Origin: Plectosphaerella cucumerina
Lineage: Eukaryota; Ascomycota; Sordariomycetes; Glomerellales; Plectosphaerellaceae
Direction of reading: 5' to 3'
DNA: 64,000 bases
NCBI GenBank assembly: GCA_020746995.1
Contig: JAGPXD010000002.1
Coordinates: 372,001 to 436,000 of the forward strand
Both the position numbers and the translations under genes were made by a program. Positions within the stretch are counted from its first letter, which is position 1, and the number at the start of each line of letters is the position of its first letter. Of this stretch, positions 10,921-21,023 are shown piece by piece. A model generated the notes under the pieces. It did not search any database and was not told where the DNA came from. It saw only the letters and a list, made by a program, of their open reading frames with translations.

Positions 10921-12384
10921 TCACTTAACCTCCTCTACCATCTTGCCAGACGCAAGGCCGCCGCCGCCACTTGAGCCCATGAACAGCTTGCCCGCAGGCC
11001 CACCGACCATCTCGCTGGGCACGCCGAGGCGGCTTCCCGACTTTGTGCTGACCCAGCGGATCACCGTGGGATCAGGGCCGCTGCCCTCGCCGTACCCGTC
11101 GTTCGCGGCGGCGTTCTTCTTGGTCGTCTTGGGCGCTTGCTTCTTCAGGAGCTTGTTGATCGTCTCCATCTGCAGGAGGGTGAAGGTGCAATGGTCAGTT
11201 ATCTCTCCTTCAAGGAGGATACCTCTTGGGCCTCAGGAACGGGCAGCCACATACCTTGACTTCTTCATTACGCTTATCGCTGAGGTTGCGCCGACGGCGG
11301 GCCATTTCCTGGCGCCTCATAGACAGTTCCTCCGCCGTGAAGACCTTCTTAGCTTGAACCTCTGCAGATGCATTCTTGGTTAGTCTTTCATCTCCTTGCC
11401 AGCCGTGGGCAATAGAAGGGGACACGTACCATCGGAGAGCTTCATATAGCTCTGGGGCTCCTCCTCGAAGCGGGCCCGCTGACGTCTAGTCATCTTGTTG
11501 AGATCCGGAGACTGCCCTCGACTGCCGCCATCATCATCGCTATCCAGTCCGAGGCCACCGGGACCGTCAGCGATAGTGGTGTCCAGTTCGCCCTCGGCAT
11601 CGTCGTCCTCGACCTCCTCATCCTGGCCCTGCTCCATGTCGTCTTCCTCACCCTCGGCATCTTCCTCCTCATCCTCTTCCTCCTCCTCGTCTTCCTCATC
11701 TTCGTCGTCATCTTCGTCCTGACCGCCGCCGACGTTGATACTCATATCACCGGCGTTCTCCGGGTCGCTGACTTCGATCTCGCTGAGCTCGTCCTCATCG
11801 TCGTCATCTTCCTCCTCATCGACCACCCTGGCAGCAGCCGCCCTGCGCGGGGGCGCAGGTTTGCTCGCCTTTGGATTGTGGAGCTTGATTCTCTTAGGGT
11901 GGGCGGCGGGACCGTCCATATCGACATCGCCGTCGGCATCATCCTCGTCGCCATCAGCGTCTGCCTCGGCGTCGTCTTCGTCGCCGTCGGCATCATCGTC
12001 ACCCAGATCCTCCATCTCCTCGTCTTCTTCATCTTCGTCGTCGTCGAGACTGTCGGACTCGACGTAGCTCCTCTTGGTGCCCCTGTTGCGCTTGCCCGTC
12101 ACGATCTCGCCGCGGCCGAGCGAGTTCCGGCTGGCACCACCGTTGGAAGCGCGGCTTCTGCCGGAAGTGGCCTCGCGGAGCTTGTTCGATGGCACTTTGA
12201 CCGTCAGGTTAAGGTGGTCATGGCCGGGTGAGGAAGGAGGGCCGCGTGTTACGGAGACGCCTGATGGGCGGCCGTCGGAGCGTCGAGGGCGTGTAGACAT
12301 TGTGGTCGCTCGTTCGCTGTCGGCCAGGTCAGTGATGGCTTCATGGGCCTTCACGGCCGCTGAGCGACGCGGCCGGGACGTCAT
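10921..12384 (-). CDS. ies2: INO80 chromatin-remodelling complex subunit Ies2 (PAPA-1 domain)
   Basis: There are three exons on the minus strand: 12384-11430, 11361-11255 and 11169-10921. Donors are GTACGT and GTATGT, and both acceptors are TGCAG. The product is 436 residues. The N-terminus is basic, with TSRPRRS/STRPRRS repeats. Residues ~110-290 are overwhelmingly acidic, with long Asp/Glu runs. Exons 2 and 3 encode the PAPA-1-like core: QAKKVFTAEELSMRRQEMAR, then RRNLSDKRNEEVK, then METINKLLKKQAPK. This core identifies the INO80 subunit Ies2 (INO80B), which activates the INO80 ATPase on nucleosomes in the nucleus. A zinc-HIT finger, present in animal INO80B, is not seen. The C-terminus is Gly-rich. 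An in-frame ATG at 12300 (MSTRPRRS) is an alternative start. Identity is strong. Confidence 0.9.
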
Positions 12385-14016
12385 GCTGTGCGATTTTGCG
12401 TGAAAAATGGGTAGTAGTGATGGTGGTGAGCGGTTGGGCGGGGTGGTGGTGATGACGGATGAGATGAGGCAAATGATAATGGGCAGAGGAGGTTCAGCAG
12501 GTTCGCCGCAGACTTGGTGTCAAAAGGCGAACCGATTGAGGCCGGGATCAGGTGGGACAAGGTAGGGAGGAAGTTTGTGAGATGTCGTCGGCGGGTAATG
12601 TTCTGAAGGCGGGATAGCTTTCGTCGTGGCGGGAGTCGGGGTTGGGAAGGAGGGGAAAGATGTGATGGACGGGCGGAGGTGGCAATGATTGATGAGGGTA
12701 AGATTTCGTGGTGACAGTGGCGAGTGGTGATTGATGTTGAGGACGAGGAGGCACAGCGCACGCCGAGCAGGCTTGTTTGATAATGCCACCGCAGGGTCCC
12801 TCCCGTTATGTTGTTGCGGTGGCTCGCCGATCCAATGGGTTGGGGTCTGGTCGATTGGCTCATTGACCGAAACTGGATGGTCCGCTTCTGGCGCAAGTGG
12901 TACCTGGACCCAGCCCGACCCGACCTGTCCTGTCCTGTCGGTCGCGCCTTCTGTGAGGCGAAGCGAAGCAAGGCCAGACCAAGGCAAGCGGCCGGAGCAA
13001 CAGGCTGAGATCGGGCCTTTCCACCGCTTGGCGGCATCCGGAGCGCATGCAACGGCCGCATCGTCCCGTTCCCCCATCCCAAACGCTCACTTGAGCGCGC
13101 CGATCTGCAAGGGACGCGCGGGAATCGCGAGGGCGTCCCTGAAGATGCGATGATCGGCGTGGTGGTGAGGATAGGTTCACCGGTGACAATTGCGAAGCAG
13201 ACAGGAAGGAAACATGATGGGCTCTCATCCCGACTTTGGCCCTCCAATTCAATGCGACATGGACATACCTCTCTTGAAGATGCCAAATGATGACTGGGCA
13301 AGTCGCGACTCACTACTGTGATGCGGGAGTCGGGCTGTGTGCGATGCACGCGGAGCGAGTGCCAGTGGTTGGCTGCTGGACGGCGGTCGACCTCGCGACG
13401 ACCGCTGTGGTGTCTGGATTGGCTGGATTCGGAGGGCTGAACAGCTTTCGTTCCCTGTGTCTCCCGAGAGAACGGAGTCTCGATAGCAGAGGCGATGCTC
13501 TTCACGACCCTTTCTTCCAGATTCACTCGGGGCAACAGTGAGCCAAGGCTGGAGTTCCGACCGGCGCTGAGGTCGTCGATGCTGGTAGCTGGCGTCCCGT
13601 AGATGGCCGTAGTTGAGGTTGAGCTGAGAAAAATAGATAAGCCAGTGTATGCTGAGCGCCAGAGTCTGTCTATCCCTTGCTCGAAGATGGCCGCGTTCGA
13701 GTTCTTTGAGCGACAGACTCCATCGGCGCGCTCGCTCCAACCCCGGGGAAACGGCAGCCTAAGGCTAAGTGTCCGTTCTTTGAGACGCTGCCACTTAAAC
13801 CACCGTTTACTCCAGGCTATTCCTATCAAGGCACAGTTTCATCACCGTCATTTTCACCGGCCTCCACCGTCTTGCCGACGCATCCCCGGACCCATCACAA
13901 GCCGAGGCATGTGGCTACCGAGCATCACCGGCTAGGATATGTTCCTCGAGGCATCACTTCTTGTTCTCCGCAGTCCAGCCCAAGATACTCAGAACACACA
14001 CTCCCTTCCTACAACA
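12385..14016. other. Divergent promoter region between ies2 and the peroxin gene
   Basis: These 1.6 kb lie between two head-to-head genes. A long minus-strand open frame (12381-13829) runs through most of it but has no ATG-initiated conserved segment or recognisable domain, so I regard it as non-coding. CT-rich tracts near 13900-14010 fit a transcript leader for the plus-strand gene. Confidence 0.55.
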
Positions 14017-15141
14017 ATGGATGACTCCGACAACGAGGCCAAGCCTCTCCCGGCTGAGCAACACGATGCGCCAGCACCCGAAACTGCCGCGCCTGACCTC
14101 CACGATGTCGCCCGTCAGTTCCTCCGCGATAATGCCGTTCGAGGCGCCACACGCGACCGAAAGGTCGAGTACCTCAAGGAGAAGGGTCTGGAAGACAAGG
14201 ACATAGACGCTCTGCTCGACGAGGCCGAAGCCTCCGCAGAAGATGTACGACAACCACCCTCCTCCCTGGCGCGTCCACTGACTGACCTGGGTGCAGACAC
14301 AGACACAGACACAGACACAAGCGCAGACTCCCGAGTCGCAAACCCAGCCTCCAGACCAAAACGAGCCTCCGAAAACACAAACACACGACGATATCCCTTC
14401 TCACAGACCACACTCCGACAGCCCACCCATCATCACATACCCCGAGTTCCTCACAAAGCCCACCCGCCCCCCGCCACTCGTCACCGGCACGGCCCTCCTC
14501 AACACCCTCTACGCCTGCGCCGGCCTCACAACCCTCCTCTACGGCACCTCAAAGTATGCCGTCGCCCCCATGGTCGAGAACCTGACCGAGGCCCGCTACG
14601 AATTCCACAACACTGTCACCGACAAACTCTCCGCCCTCACCCGCCTCCTCGAGTCCACCGTCTCCGAAATCCCCCAACAGCCACATCCCGCCCTGATCCC
14701 TTCCGGGATGACGCCGATTCGACCGTCTCAAGCGACGCAGACGACCCCACCGAGCTCTTTCACCGCGACATAGGCGTTCAGACCTCCTTGCCCGCCAGCC
14801 CTGCCGACCCCTCCCCCGGCACGGCAGCCTCCACCTCGTCTCCCGCCGAGCAGCATGCCGCCAAGCTCGCCTCCCTCTCCGCCTCCCTCAAGGACCTCCA
14901 GGATGCCTCTGTATCCCAGAGCGAGGAGCTCGCGGACGTCAAGGCCGTCATGGACCTCTTCAAGGATGACCTCGGCACCATGACCTTCCCCGGACCAACT
15001 GGCGACTTCGTCGGTGGCTTCTCCCTCTATGGCGCAAAGAAGAACGAGCCGGAGGACGAGATCAAGAAGGCCAGGGACAATATCCGTAGGGTCAAGGGCG
15101 TCATGCTGAGCACGAGGAACTTCCCCGCCTCCGCGCGCTAG
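14017..15141 (+). CDS. Pex14-domain peroxin (Pex14/17, PEX33-like) with an apparent 1-nt frameshift
   Basis: Translation starts at ATG 14017 in good context (ACAACAATGG). Exon 1 (14017-14244) encodes a Pex14 N-terminal-like helix bundle: VARQFLRDNAVRGATRDRKV, then EYLKEKGLEDKDIDALLDE. A 52-nt intron (14245-14296: GTACGA, CTGAC branch, CAG) leads into exon 2. That exon carries ITYPEFLTKPTRPPP, a hydrophobic segment around LLNTLYACAGLTTLLYG, and a coiled stretch ending STVSEIP. After STVSEIP the frame must shift back by one base to reach DPTELFHRDIGVQTS and the remaining ~140 residues, which end NFPASAR at 15141. The exon length is one base short of a multiple of three. The simplest explanation is one C missing from the C5 run at 14671-14675; restored, the protein would be ~357 residues. 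As written, translation stops at 14773. Such proteins dock the Pex5 receptor at the peroxisome membrane. Pex14 versus Pex33 is not resolved. Confidence 0.75.
   Translation: MDDSDNEAKPLPAEQHDAPAPETAAPDLHDVARQFLRDNAVRGATRDRKVEYLKEKGLEDKDIDALLDEAEASAEDVRQPPSSLARPLTDLGADTDTDTDTSADSRVANPASRPKRASENTNTRRYPFSQTTLRQPTHHHIPRVPHKAHPPPATRHRHGPPQHPLRLRRPHNPPLRHLKVCRRPHGREPDRGPLRIPQHCHRQTLRPHPPPRVHRLRNPPTATSRPDPFRDDADSTVSSDADDPTELFHRDIGVQTSLPASPADPSPGTAASTSSPAEQHAAKLASLSASLKDLQDASVSQSEELADVKAVMDLFKDDLGTMTFPGPTGDFVGGFSLYGAKKNEPEDEIKKARDNIRRVKGVMLSTRNFPASAR
14294..14317 (+). repeat. (CAGACA)4 tandem hexanucleotide at the intron/exon border
   Basis: Four perfect CAGACA units span the 3' splice site of the peroxin intron. 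The first CAG is the acceptor at 14294-14296, and the rest encode Thr-Gln repeats. Each unit supplies another in-frame CAG acceptor. Confidence 0.8.
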
Positions 15142-15488
15142 GCGGGACACCTTGTAGGATATAGATCGCATGTACAGGCAGATGTGGAGAAAGTTCGGAG
15201 AGTCGACTGATACCCGCGGCGTTGAATACTAAAATGGCATCCATCACAACTCCGTCGTAACGACTGTCATCAGAGACGAGCCCCAGCCATCGTCCATCTT
15301 CACTTCCTGTTCACATTCGTCGCACCTCTACTTGATCGCATACAGTACAACTTCAACACCGCCGCCGGTCTGTCTGCTCCAGGACCGCTCTGTCTTCCCA
15401 GTACTCTTACTTACAGCAGCGTCTCGAAAATCATGGCATCACGCCTCCAGCGTCATTATAGAACAGAACCGTACAAAACTTGTCATCA
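15142..15488. other. Convergent intergenic region between peroxin and chromodomain genes
   Basis: This is a short spacer between two stop codons on opposite strands, expected to hold both 3' UTRs. Nothing else is seen. Confidence 0.6.
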
Positions 15489-18400
15489 CTAACTCCCAGC
15501 GGTGTTCCGGGGAACTCCCAGCGCATCAAAGATGCGCTGGCTTGTGTCGACCTGTATGTGCTCAAAATGTCGACCCTCCGTCTTTTGCTGGTCGTACCAA
15601 GTCTCCGTCGCAGTAAACTGGAACTCCATGGGTCCCCAGTCGCTGCTTTTCAGGGCCTTCTTGGTCTTCTGAAGGAAGTTATTGAACAATGGCGATTTTC
15701 TCGGCGGGAGGGGCGGGTCTCGTAGGGGATGTGGACCGGTAGCGGATGGTGGGTGGAAAACAGTGTAGGGGGTGCCCAATGGGCTCGGCCGAATCCCCCT
15801 CCTCGTCGGGCCACGCCTGTCTGGCAGCACCGTTCTGTAGCCCTTTGTGATCAGAGACGTTTCTGTAGGTGGCAGCCACATCTTGAAGTCGGTCACCATG
15901 GTCTCAATCATCTGGAGCGTCCGGTCGATGGCCGATCCTTGACCTACCGAGGAGGTCGGATGCGGATGTGGCGCCCCGAACCAGACGTGTCTCAGTGGCA
16001 TCTTATGCTTCGGAAGACTCTCCTTTCGCATGATCTCGACAAAAGCCCGTTGTGCAGGCAGAAGGTCGGACTCGTACAGCTCTTCGTCTCCAGGAGCCAC
16101 GTCGTTGGCGGCCAGGTCCCAGATGATCAGCTCCAGAAATTCGTAAGGCTGGACATGAGGTTGGACCGGCCGAAGGACTGCAATCCAGGGATGCCGAGGG
16201 GGGAAAGCTCCGTACCGATAACTCTCCTTGTCGACATTGTCCCAGTCATCCTTGATGGTGTAGCAGAAACAGATATGGGTGTTGATCGTCGGTTTGGCCA
16301 GCCGCTGTCTAGGAAAGTTCCACATCCAATTTAGCCAAGTTTTCGCAGTGTGAAACGCCATGTTGTGGTCTCCGAAATGCTGGGCCATCTCCGAAGCCCT
16401 CTGAAGATACGAGATGGGGTAGCGGTACACTTTGATGATTGGGTTCTGCAGTTTGTAGCCGCTAAGATAGTGCGTGAAGTCGACGGCTCCGTCCCTGTGT
16501 AGGAGGCTTGTCTCGTGGCTCATCGTCGCCGGCAGTACAGCCTGCGAGGTTGGTAGTTGGTCCGGGTGGGCCACGCTGTCTGACGCGAAGAGAGGCGGTT
16601 CCAGCATCATACTTATTCGTTTACCGATAAGGTCGTAGGATCCCAGGACGCGGAAATTCCTGTACCGGTGGAGGTTGAGACTGGACCAGTAGGCAAACCA
16701 GTTGACCAAACTCTGCTCGTCGCAAGGGTGTAAGGTCTCGTCGGCGTAAATAAACACTGCTCCAGTGCTGGAAGCAGCATTCGTAACGCAGGCGAGTTCC
16801 GACGCAAGCTGCCAGATGGAAAACCTGGCCTTGCAGAGCTTCTCAGTGAGCCCTATGGCCTCAAAATTGCGTCCAGGGTCTTGCGCCAACAAGTTGGTCC
16901 TCTCCGTCATCTTCTTCTTGGCGACATCGCCGAGGAAGTTGACGACTTCAGCACCGGCGATCAGTTGGATGTGCGCGGCAGAGCGCCTGTACTCGGATTT
17001 GTACCAGGACAGAAGCTCGTCAGCCTCGCAAGGATGTGAGACGAAAAAGCTGGGTGTCAAAAACACAGCCTCCCCATGGGCGAATAAACGAGACACGCTG
17101 AACGGGGCGGGTTCTTCCACGATATTCCGGCTGGGCGCCTTCAGCTTTGGATGCTGGAGCTTCTCCTCGAGCTTCCAGAACAAAGTATGGCTGCTCTTGG
17201 CCTGCAGCAGATTCTGGATGCCGGCGAAGAAGCGTATGGTCGGCAAAGCCTTGCTGTGCATGATGAGTGCTCCGCCTTCCGCCTGGGCTGCTGCGACATA
17301 AGCCGCCCAGTCCCCCGGAATGTCTGAGACGAAAAGGCGACACTTTGGGTTGACAGAATGTAGCCAAGCACACGTCATCTGGAGGACCGACCCTCTAGAA
17401 GGAGGGAATGCCAGGAAGAAATTGTGAGGGCCATGGCTGTTGCGCATCTCGTCTGGAAGCAACTTGCCATAGTCGAGCCCGTAGACTTGGTGGATGAAAT
17501 CCTCGGATGCGGACCTCTGAGTTCGCTGCAGTGTGGTGGTCGGAGCAGGCAGGAACATCCCTGCTTTGCCTGCCTTGAAGACCAAGTATTTCAGAGCAGT
17601 GCTCTCGGGGCCGTTGCCCTCAGACGCAGGCATCATGGTTTTCCATTCATCACTTTTGCTCGGATATATGATGATGGAGAAGTCTTCAGCATGATACACG
17701 ACGGCAAAGGACCCTATTATCAACTGCTCTGCGGCGACGTCGAGGTTGCCACATGTTGACCTCGGCATCAGGTTGCCGCATGCGAGAGGGGTGTCGAGTG
17801 TATGCAGCAGTCTCTTCTCGAAGGCGAACGCTGTGCAGGCATGGGAGAAGTGAAGTGTCGATGTGCGGCGCAACCTCGCCTGCCACGAGCTCGGACCGGA
17901 TGATGGGCCCTCGAAGGTCACATCAACCGCTTGGGAACCGCTCGGGCCAAAGACGACCGTGGCAGCCACGCCCTGTGTCTCGGATCGCGGGACAGTGAGG
18001 CTCTCGTTCTGTCGGAAGTGTGTCTCCTGCTGCTGGATACGCGTCTCCTTCTCTTGAATGATGGGTAGGGACGAAGGCGGGAGCGGGGGCGTTGGCGGCC
18101 GCGGGCTGGCCTCTGAGGCGAACCTGGGACGAGGAAAATCGCCGACAAAGAGCCCTTCTTCCTCGTCATCGCGATCATCGTCAATAACAATGACCTCTGG
18201 CTCATCCACCATTTCCGTGTCTTCCAAGATGCGCGTGGTCGCCAACGGACCGGGAGCCGCAGGGTCGTCTCCAGTAAAGCGAACCGATCGTAGTTTCTTG
18301 GCCGGCGGCTGATCTCGCCCGTCGGCAGACGCAGTATCTCCTGTCTTTCGAAGGGCCGACTTTTTGATCGCCGGCTGAGTCGCCTGCCCTTCAACGGAAA

Positions 18401-19559
18401 GACTGTCGCGTCGCGGGCGGGGGGTCGACACCGCGGGCTCGATTGTAGCCACCACCGAAGTCCCGGAAGGAGATGTGTCCCCATGCGAAGGTGGTGTATC
18501 GTTGTCATGCCCTGCTTGGCGGTCACCGGCAGCGTCGATACTAATGTTGCTGAGCCTTTGGAGACCAAGTAGGTGAGGATCGGATGGAGCTCGATCTGCC
18601 ATTTCGCGAGAGTATTTGCCGGCCTTATTGAGCACCCGCATGTTTCCAAACTGCTTCGGCTGCCGGCTGGCGTCTGCCATGACGGCCCCCAGGTTTTGTC
18701 GAACACGAGGCTTCTTTCCACCAATGAAGACATTGCCAGTGGCAGAACGAGCCTGTGGCTTCACGTTGGACTTTTTCGCCTTTTGTGATGGTCCTACAGC
18801 TGCAGCACTGCTCTTGGTGGTTTCAGCGGTCTTGAGGGGAGGGCGAGTCTTCCCAGGTAGTGTCATTGATGGCTTTCGTGCCGTCCCTTGGTATCCGGTG
18901 GTCGCTGTTGATTTCGCCTTGGAAGGGGGTTTTGCGGGCAGGTCCGACAGAGATTGAGGCTTTGATTTGGCCGAGTTCGGTCTCTGTGGCAAAGATGCGT
19001 GGTCCTTTCCGAGACTCTTTGACGAGCTAGGAGCCTCGGGGTTGCTGTGAGTCCTGACAGGTTTTGGAGGAGGAAGATCAGGCATGTCTTCGTCGCTATC
19101 ATCGTCGACAATCTCGTAATAGTCCCCTTCTGTTTCGCCGGGGTAGAAAACCAGAGGCAGGCCTTCGCGCTGCCGCCGCAAGTTGCGGTTGCGATGCCTC
19201 TCAAATTTGGCCTTTTCGGCGGCTTCCACAGCATCGTTGAACTGGGCAACGTCGAAGGGCTGGATTTCACCAAGAGCTTGGCGGGACTTCTTCTCTTCCC
19301 ACTCCTCTCGAGCTGTTGGGCCTACATGGTGCGCAGGCTCCCATGTCCAACGATCCATCGTGTAGCCCGTCCACTCGATTAGGTAGCGGCAGCTCGCTGG
19401 GTCGGCTGGGTCGACATCCTCGGCATGGATCTCTTCGACCTCGAACTCATGCTCAGAGTCATGCTGACTTTCCATTGTCGAGGTAAGCGAAATGTCATCG
19501 GGGATGTTGCCCTCCAAGGGGGCGCCATTCCCCATGGCCGTGTGGGAGGAGCCGCTCAT
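15489..19559 (-). CDS. Large chromodomain protein, C-terminal region of unknown fold
   Basis: This is a single uninterrupted 1356-residue frame on the minus strand. I start it at ATG 19559 (MSGSSHTAMG); the frame stays open 5' of this only through a probable leader intron. An N-terminal chromodomain (~residues 38-90) is clear: FEVEEI, CRYLIEWTGY and WTWEP supply the aromatic positions that normally bind methylated lysine, suggesting an H3K9me- or H3K27me-type reader. A Lys/Arg-rich helix (~100-140) and a long disordered Ser/Pro/Lys-rich region (~150-560) follow. The C-terminal ~750 residues are ordered-looking (many aromatic and hydrophobic residues) but I recognise no family. By length and layout it is a candidate heterochromatin factor, comparable in outline to Chp1-like proteins, but that comparison is speculative. 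Nuclear location is inferred. Confidence 0.85.
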   Translation of the reverse strand: MSGSSHTAMGNGAPLEGNIPDDISLTSTMESQHDSEHEFEVEEIHAEDVDPADPASCRYLIEWTGYTMDRWTWEPAHHVGPTAREEWEEKKSRQALGEIQPFDVAQFNDAVEAAEKAKFERHRNRNLRRQREGLPLVFYPGETEGDYYEIVDDDSDEDMPDLPPPKPVRTHSNPEAPSSSKSLGKDHASLPQRPNSAKSKPQSLSDLPAKPPSKAKSTATTGYQGTARKPSMTLPGKTRPPLKTAETTKSSAAAVGPSQKAKKSNVKPQARSATGNVFIGGKKPRVRQNLGAVMADASRQPKQFGNMRVLNKAGKYSREMADRAPSDPHLLGLQRLSNISIDAAGDRQAGHDNDTPPSHGDTSPSGTSVVATIEPAVSTPRPRRDSLSVEGQATQPAIKKSALRKTGDTASADGRDQPPAKKLRSVRFTGDDPAAPGPLATTRILEDTEMVDEPEVIVIDDDRDDEEEGLFVGDFPRPRFASEASPRPPTPPLPPSSLPIIQEKETRIQQQETHFRQNESLTVPRSETQGVAATVVFGPSGSQAVDVTFEGPSSGPSSWQARLRRTSTLHFSHACTAFAFEKRLLHTLDTPLACGNLMPRSTCGNLDVAAEQLIIGSFAVVYHAEDFSIIIYPSKSDEWKTMMPASEGNGPESTALKYLVFKAGKAGMFLPAPTTTLQRTQRSASEDFIHQVYGLDYGKLLPDEMRNSHGPHNFFLAFPPSRGSVLQMTCAWLHSVNPKCRLFVSDIPGDWAAYVAAAQAEGGALIMHSKALPTIRFFAGIQNLLQAKSSHTLFWKLEEKLQHPKLKAPSRNIVEEPAPFSVSRLFAHGEAVFLTPSFFVSHPCEADELLSWYKSEYRRSAAHIQLIAGAEVVNFLGDVAKKKMTERTNLLAQDPGRNFEAIGLTEKLCKARFSIWQLASELACVTNAASSTGAVFIYADETLHPCDEQSLVNWFAYWSSLNLHRYRNFRVLGSYDLIGKRISMMLEPPLFASDSVAHPDQLPTSQAVLPATMSHETSLLHRDGAVDFTHYLSGYKLQNPIIKVYRYPISYLQRASEMAQHFGDHNMAFHTAKTWLNWMWNFPRQRLAKPTINTHICFCYTIKDDWDNVDKESYRYGAFPPRHPWIAVLRPVQPHVQPYEFLELIIWDLAANDVAPGDEELYESDLLPAQRAFVEIMRKESLPKHKMPLRHVWFGAPHPHPTSSVGQGSAIDRTLQMIETMVTDFKMWLPPTETSLITKGYRTVLPDRRGPTRRGIRPSPLGTPYTVFHPPSATGPHPLRDPPLPPRKSPLFNNFLQKTKKALKSSDWGPMEFQFTATETWYDQQKTEGRHFEHIQVDTSQRIFDALGVPRNTAGS

Positions 19560-21023
19560 GGCTCTCGACAACCGGGAACGCCCTAATCTCGTGTTAGCAC
19601 GAATGGAAACGAGCAAGTCGAAGCAAGCGGCACCACTTCAATAGGCGGGATGCAACATGGATAGGCGCTGGACTGAATCCGCGTTTGCTGGTGGCTCTCC
19701 AGGGTTCACGCACGCAGCCAGTGACTCCAACGCAATGAGTAAAAACGAACAAAACTTACACACGGGTGTTGGTTATAGGCTGTTTCAACAGCCAAAGTCG
19801 GGTCCAGAGGCATGGATGATCGCGAGTTGACACGCCCGGATGAGGAGGGCGGGCATATCGAGAAAATGAGACGAGTTGGGGATGGGGTGAGAGACCCTGG
19901 ATTTACCGTGCGTCCGGCGTGCGATACTGGTAGGTCCTTACCTAGGTACCTTAGGGTAGGAAGATGCTTGGGCTCATAGGTGGAAGGCGCGACTGATAGC
20001 ACCTGCCTGAGGACTTTTTCTTTTCGACGAATCCCTGGATTTTCAGGGAAATTGGTTGTTTTTGTCCGAGTTCGAGGTCGAAATACCAGTCAAGTGAGCT
20101 GACGCCCGAAGCCGTTGGTGAGGCGCAACCAAATGTCTTGGACGATTACTGGTATTTCGGCAAGCTATCAGAGCCTCGATCGCAACCATCGGCAGGAACC
20201 ACGACAACCGTGCCCACGTGACTCGAATGGTCAAAGCGGCGGGTGGGGTGGAGCCCGGGCGTCCTGCGCTGGGTTCGTGCCGTGGGCTGTGGTGGCCGGG
20301 ACTGGATGTTCAGCAGGGTGGCGGACCCCCGACCAACATCGAGGGCACTGAAACACACTGAAGGACATTGGGCAATCCCTGTTCAGGGTTGCGGCAGGTA
20401 CTAAAGACGGGCTAGGCGAACATGTACACGCTTGGACCCTTCTTACCATCAACTGGCCGTCATTCGTTCTTGATGGAAGGTATCGTCTGGTGTTATTGAT
20501 GGAAGCCCAGCGAGCAGCAAGGTGGGAATAGAAGACTTCTGGCTGCAGAGCCCCAACCAAATGACTATTTGCTATGCAGACCCAGAAACAGTAGGCTCCA
20601 TCAAGCAGCTAGAGTCAGGACTCTGAGACTGATCGTTACCTAGATACTTACGGTGAGTCTCTATACCGTACGACGGCAGTTCTTCGGCAACGGGTACTTC
20701 GGGCTCTATCAGCTCCAGGGCCAGTTGCCGCGTACCGCCCATACTAGGCGGGACGCCAAAGATTGGCACGGGGTCACCCCCAAAGAGTCCTGTTCTAGCG
20801 GATCTCTCGTTCGCCGCCTGGACGAGCGACAACCTCCACCCCCGTTCAAGGCACCTGCACCCAGACATCCACACCCCATCACCTCCCTTGCCCTTTTATC
20901 TTGCATCCCCCAAGCCTGCGCCGCGCACGACTCAACTCGCCATCGCCACGAACAGCCTGTCGCCCGCCCACACCGAAACCCGAATCAACCTTCTTTCCTA
21001 CCTTTTGACGGACAGCGATCACC
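19560..21023. other. Divergent promoter between chromodomain gene and ypt3
   Basis: This head-to-head region holds a probable 5'-UTR intron of the chromodomain gene: minus-strand donor GTAAGT from 19759, branch GCTAAC at 19593-19598, acceptor TTAG ending at 19583. It also holds a CACGTG hexamer at 20215-20220 and a CT-rich leader before ypt3 (20880-21020). No additional gene is supported. Confidence 0.5.

Noticed and set aside
12381..13829. 482-codon minus-strand open frame upstream of ies2
   Set aside because: It lies in the divergent promoter, shows no conserved motifs, and its composition (Ser/Arg/Pro/His) fits random GC-rich DNA.
13939..14016. In-frame upstream extension of the peroxin (ATG 13939)
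   Set aside because: It adds 26 residues (MFLEASLLVLRS...) before the well-placed ATG at 14017. The Kozak context and protein start favour 14017.
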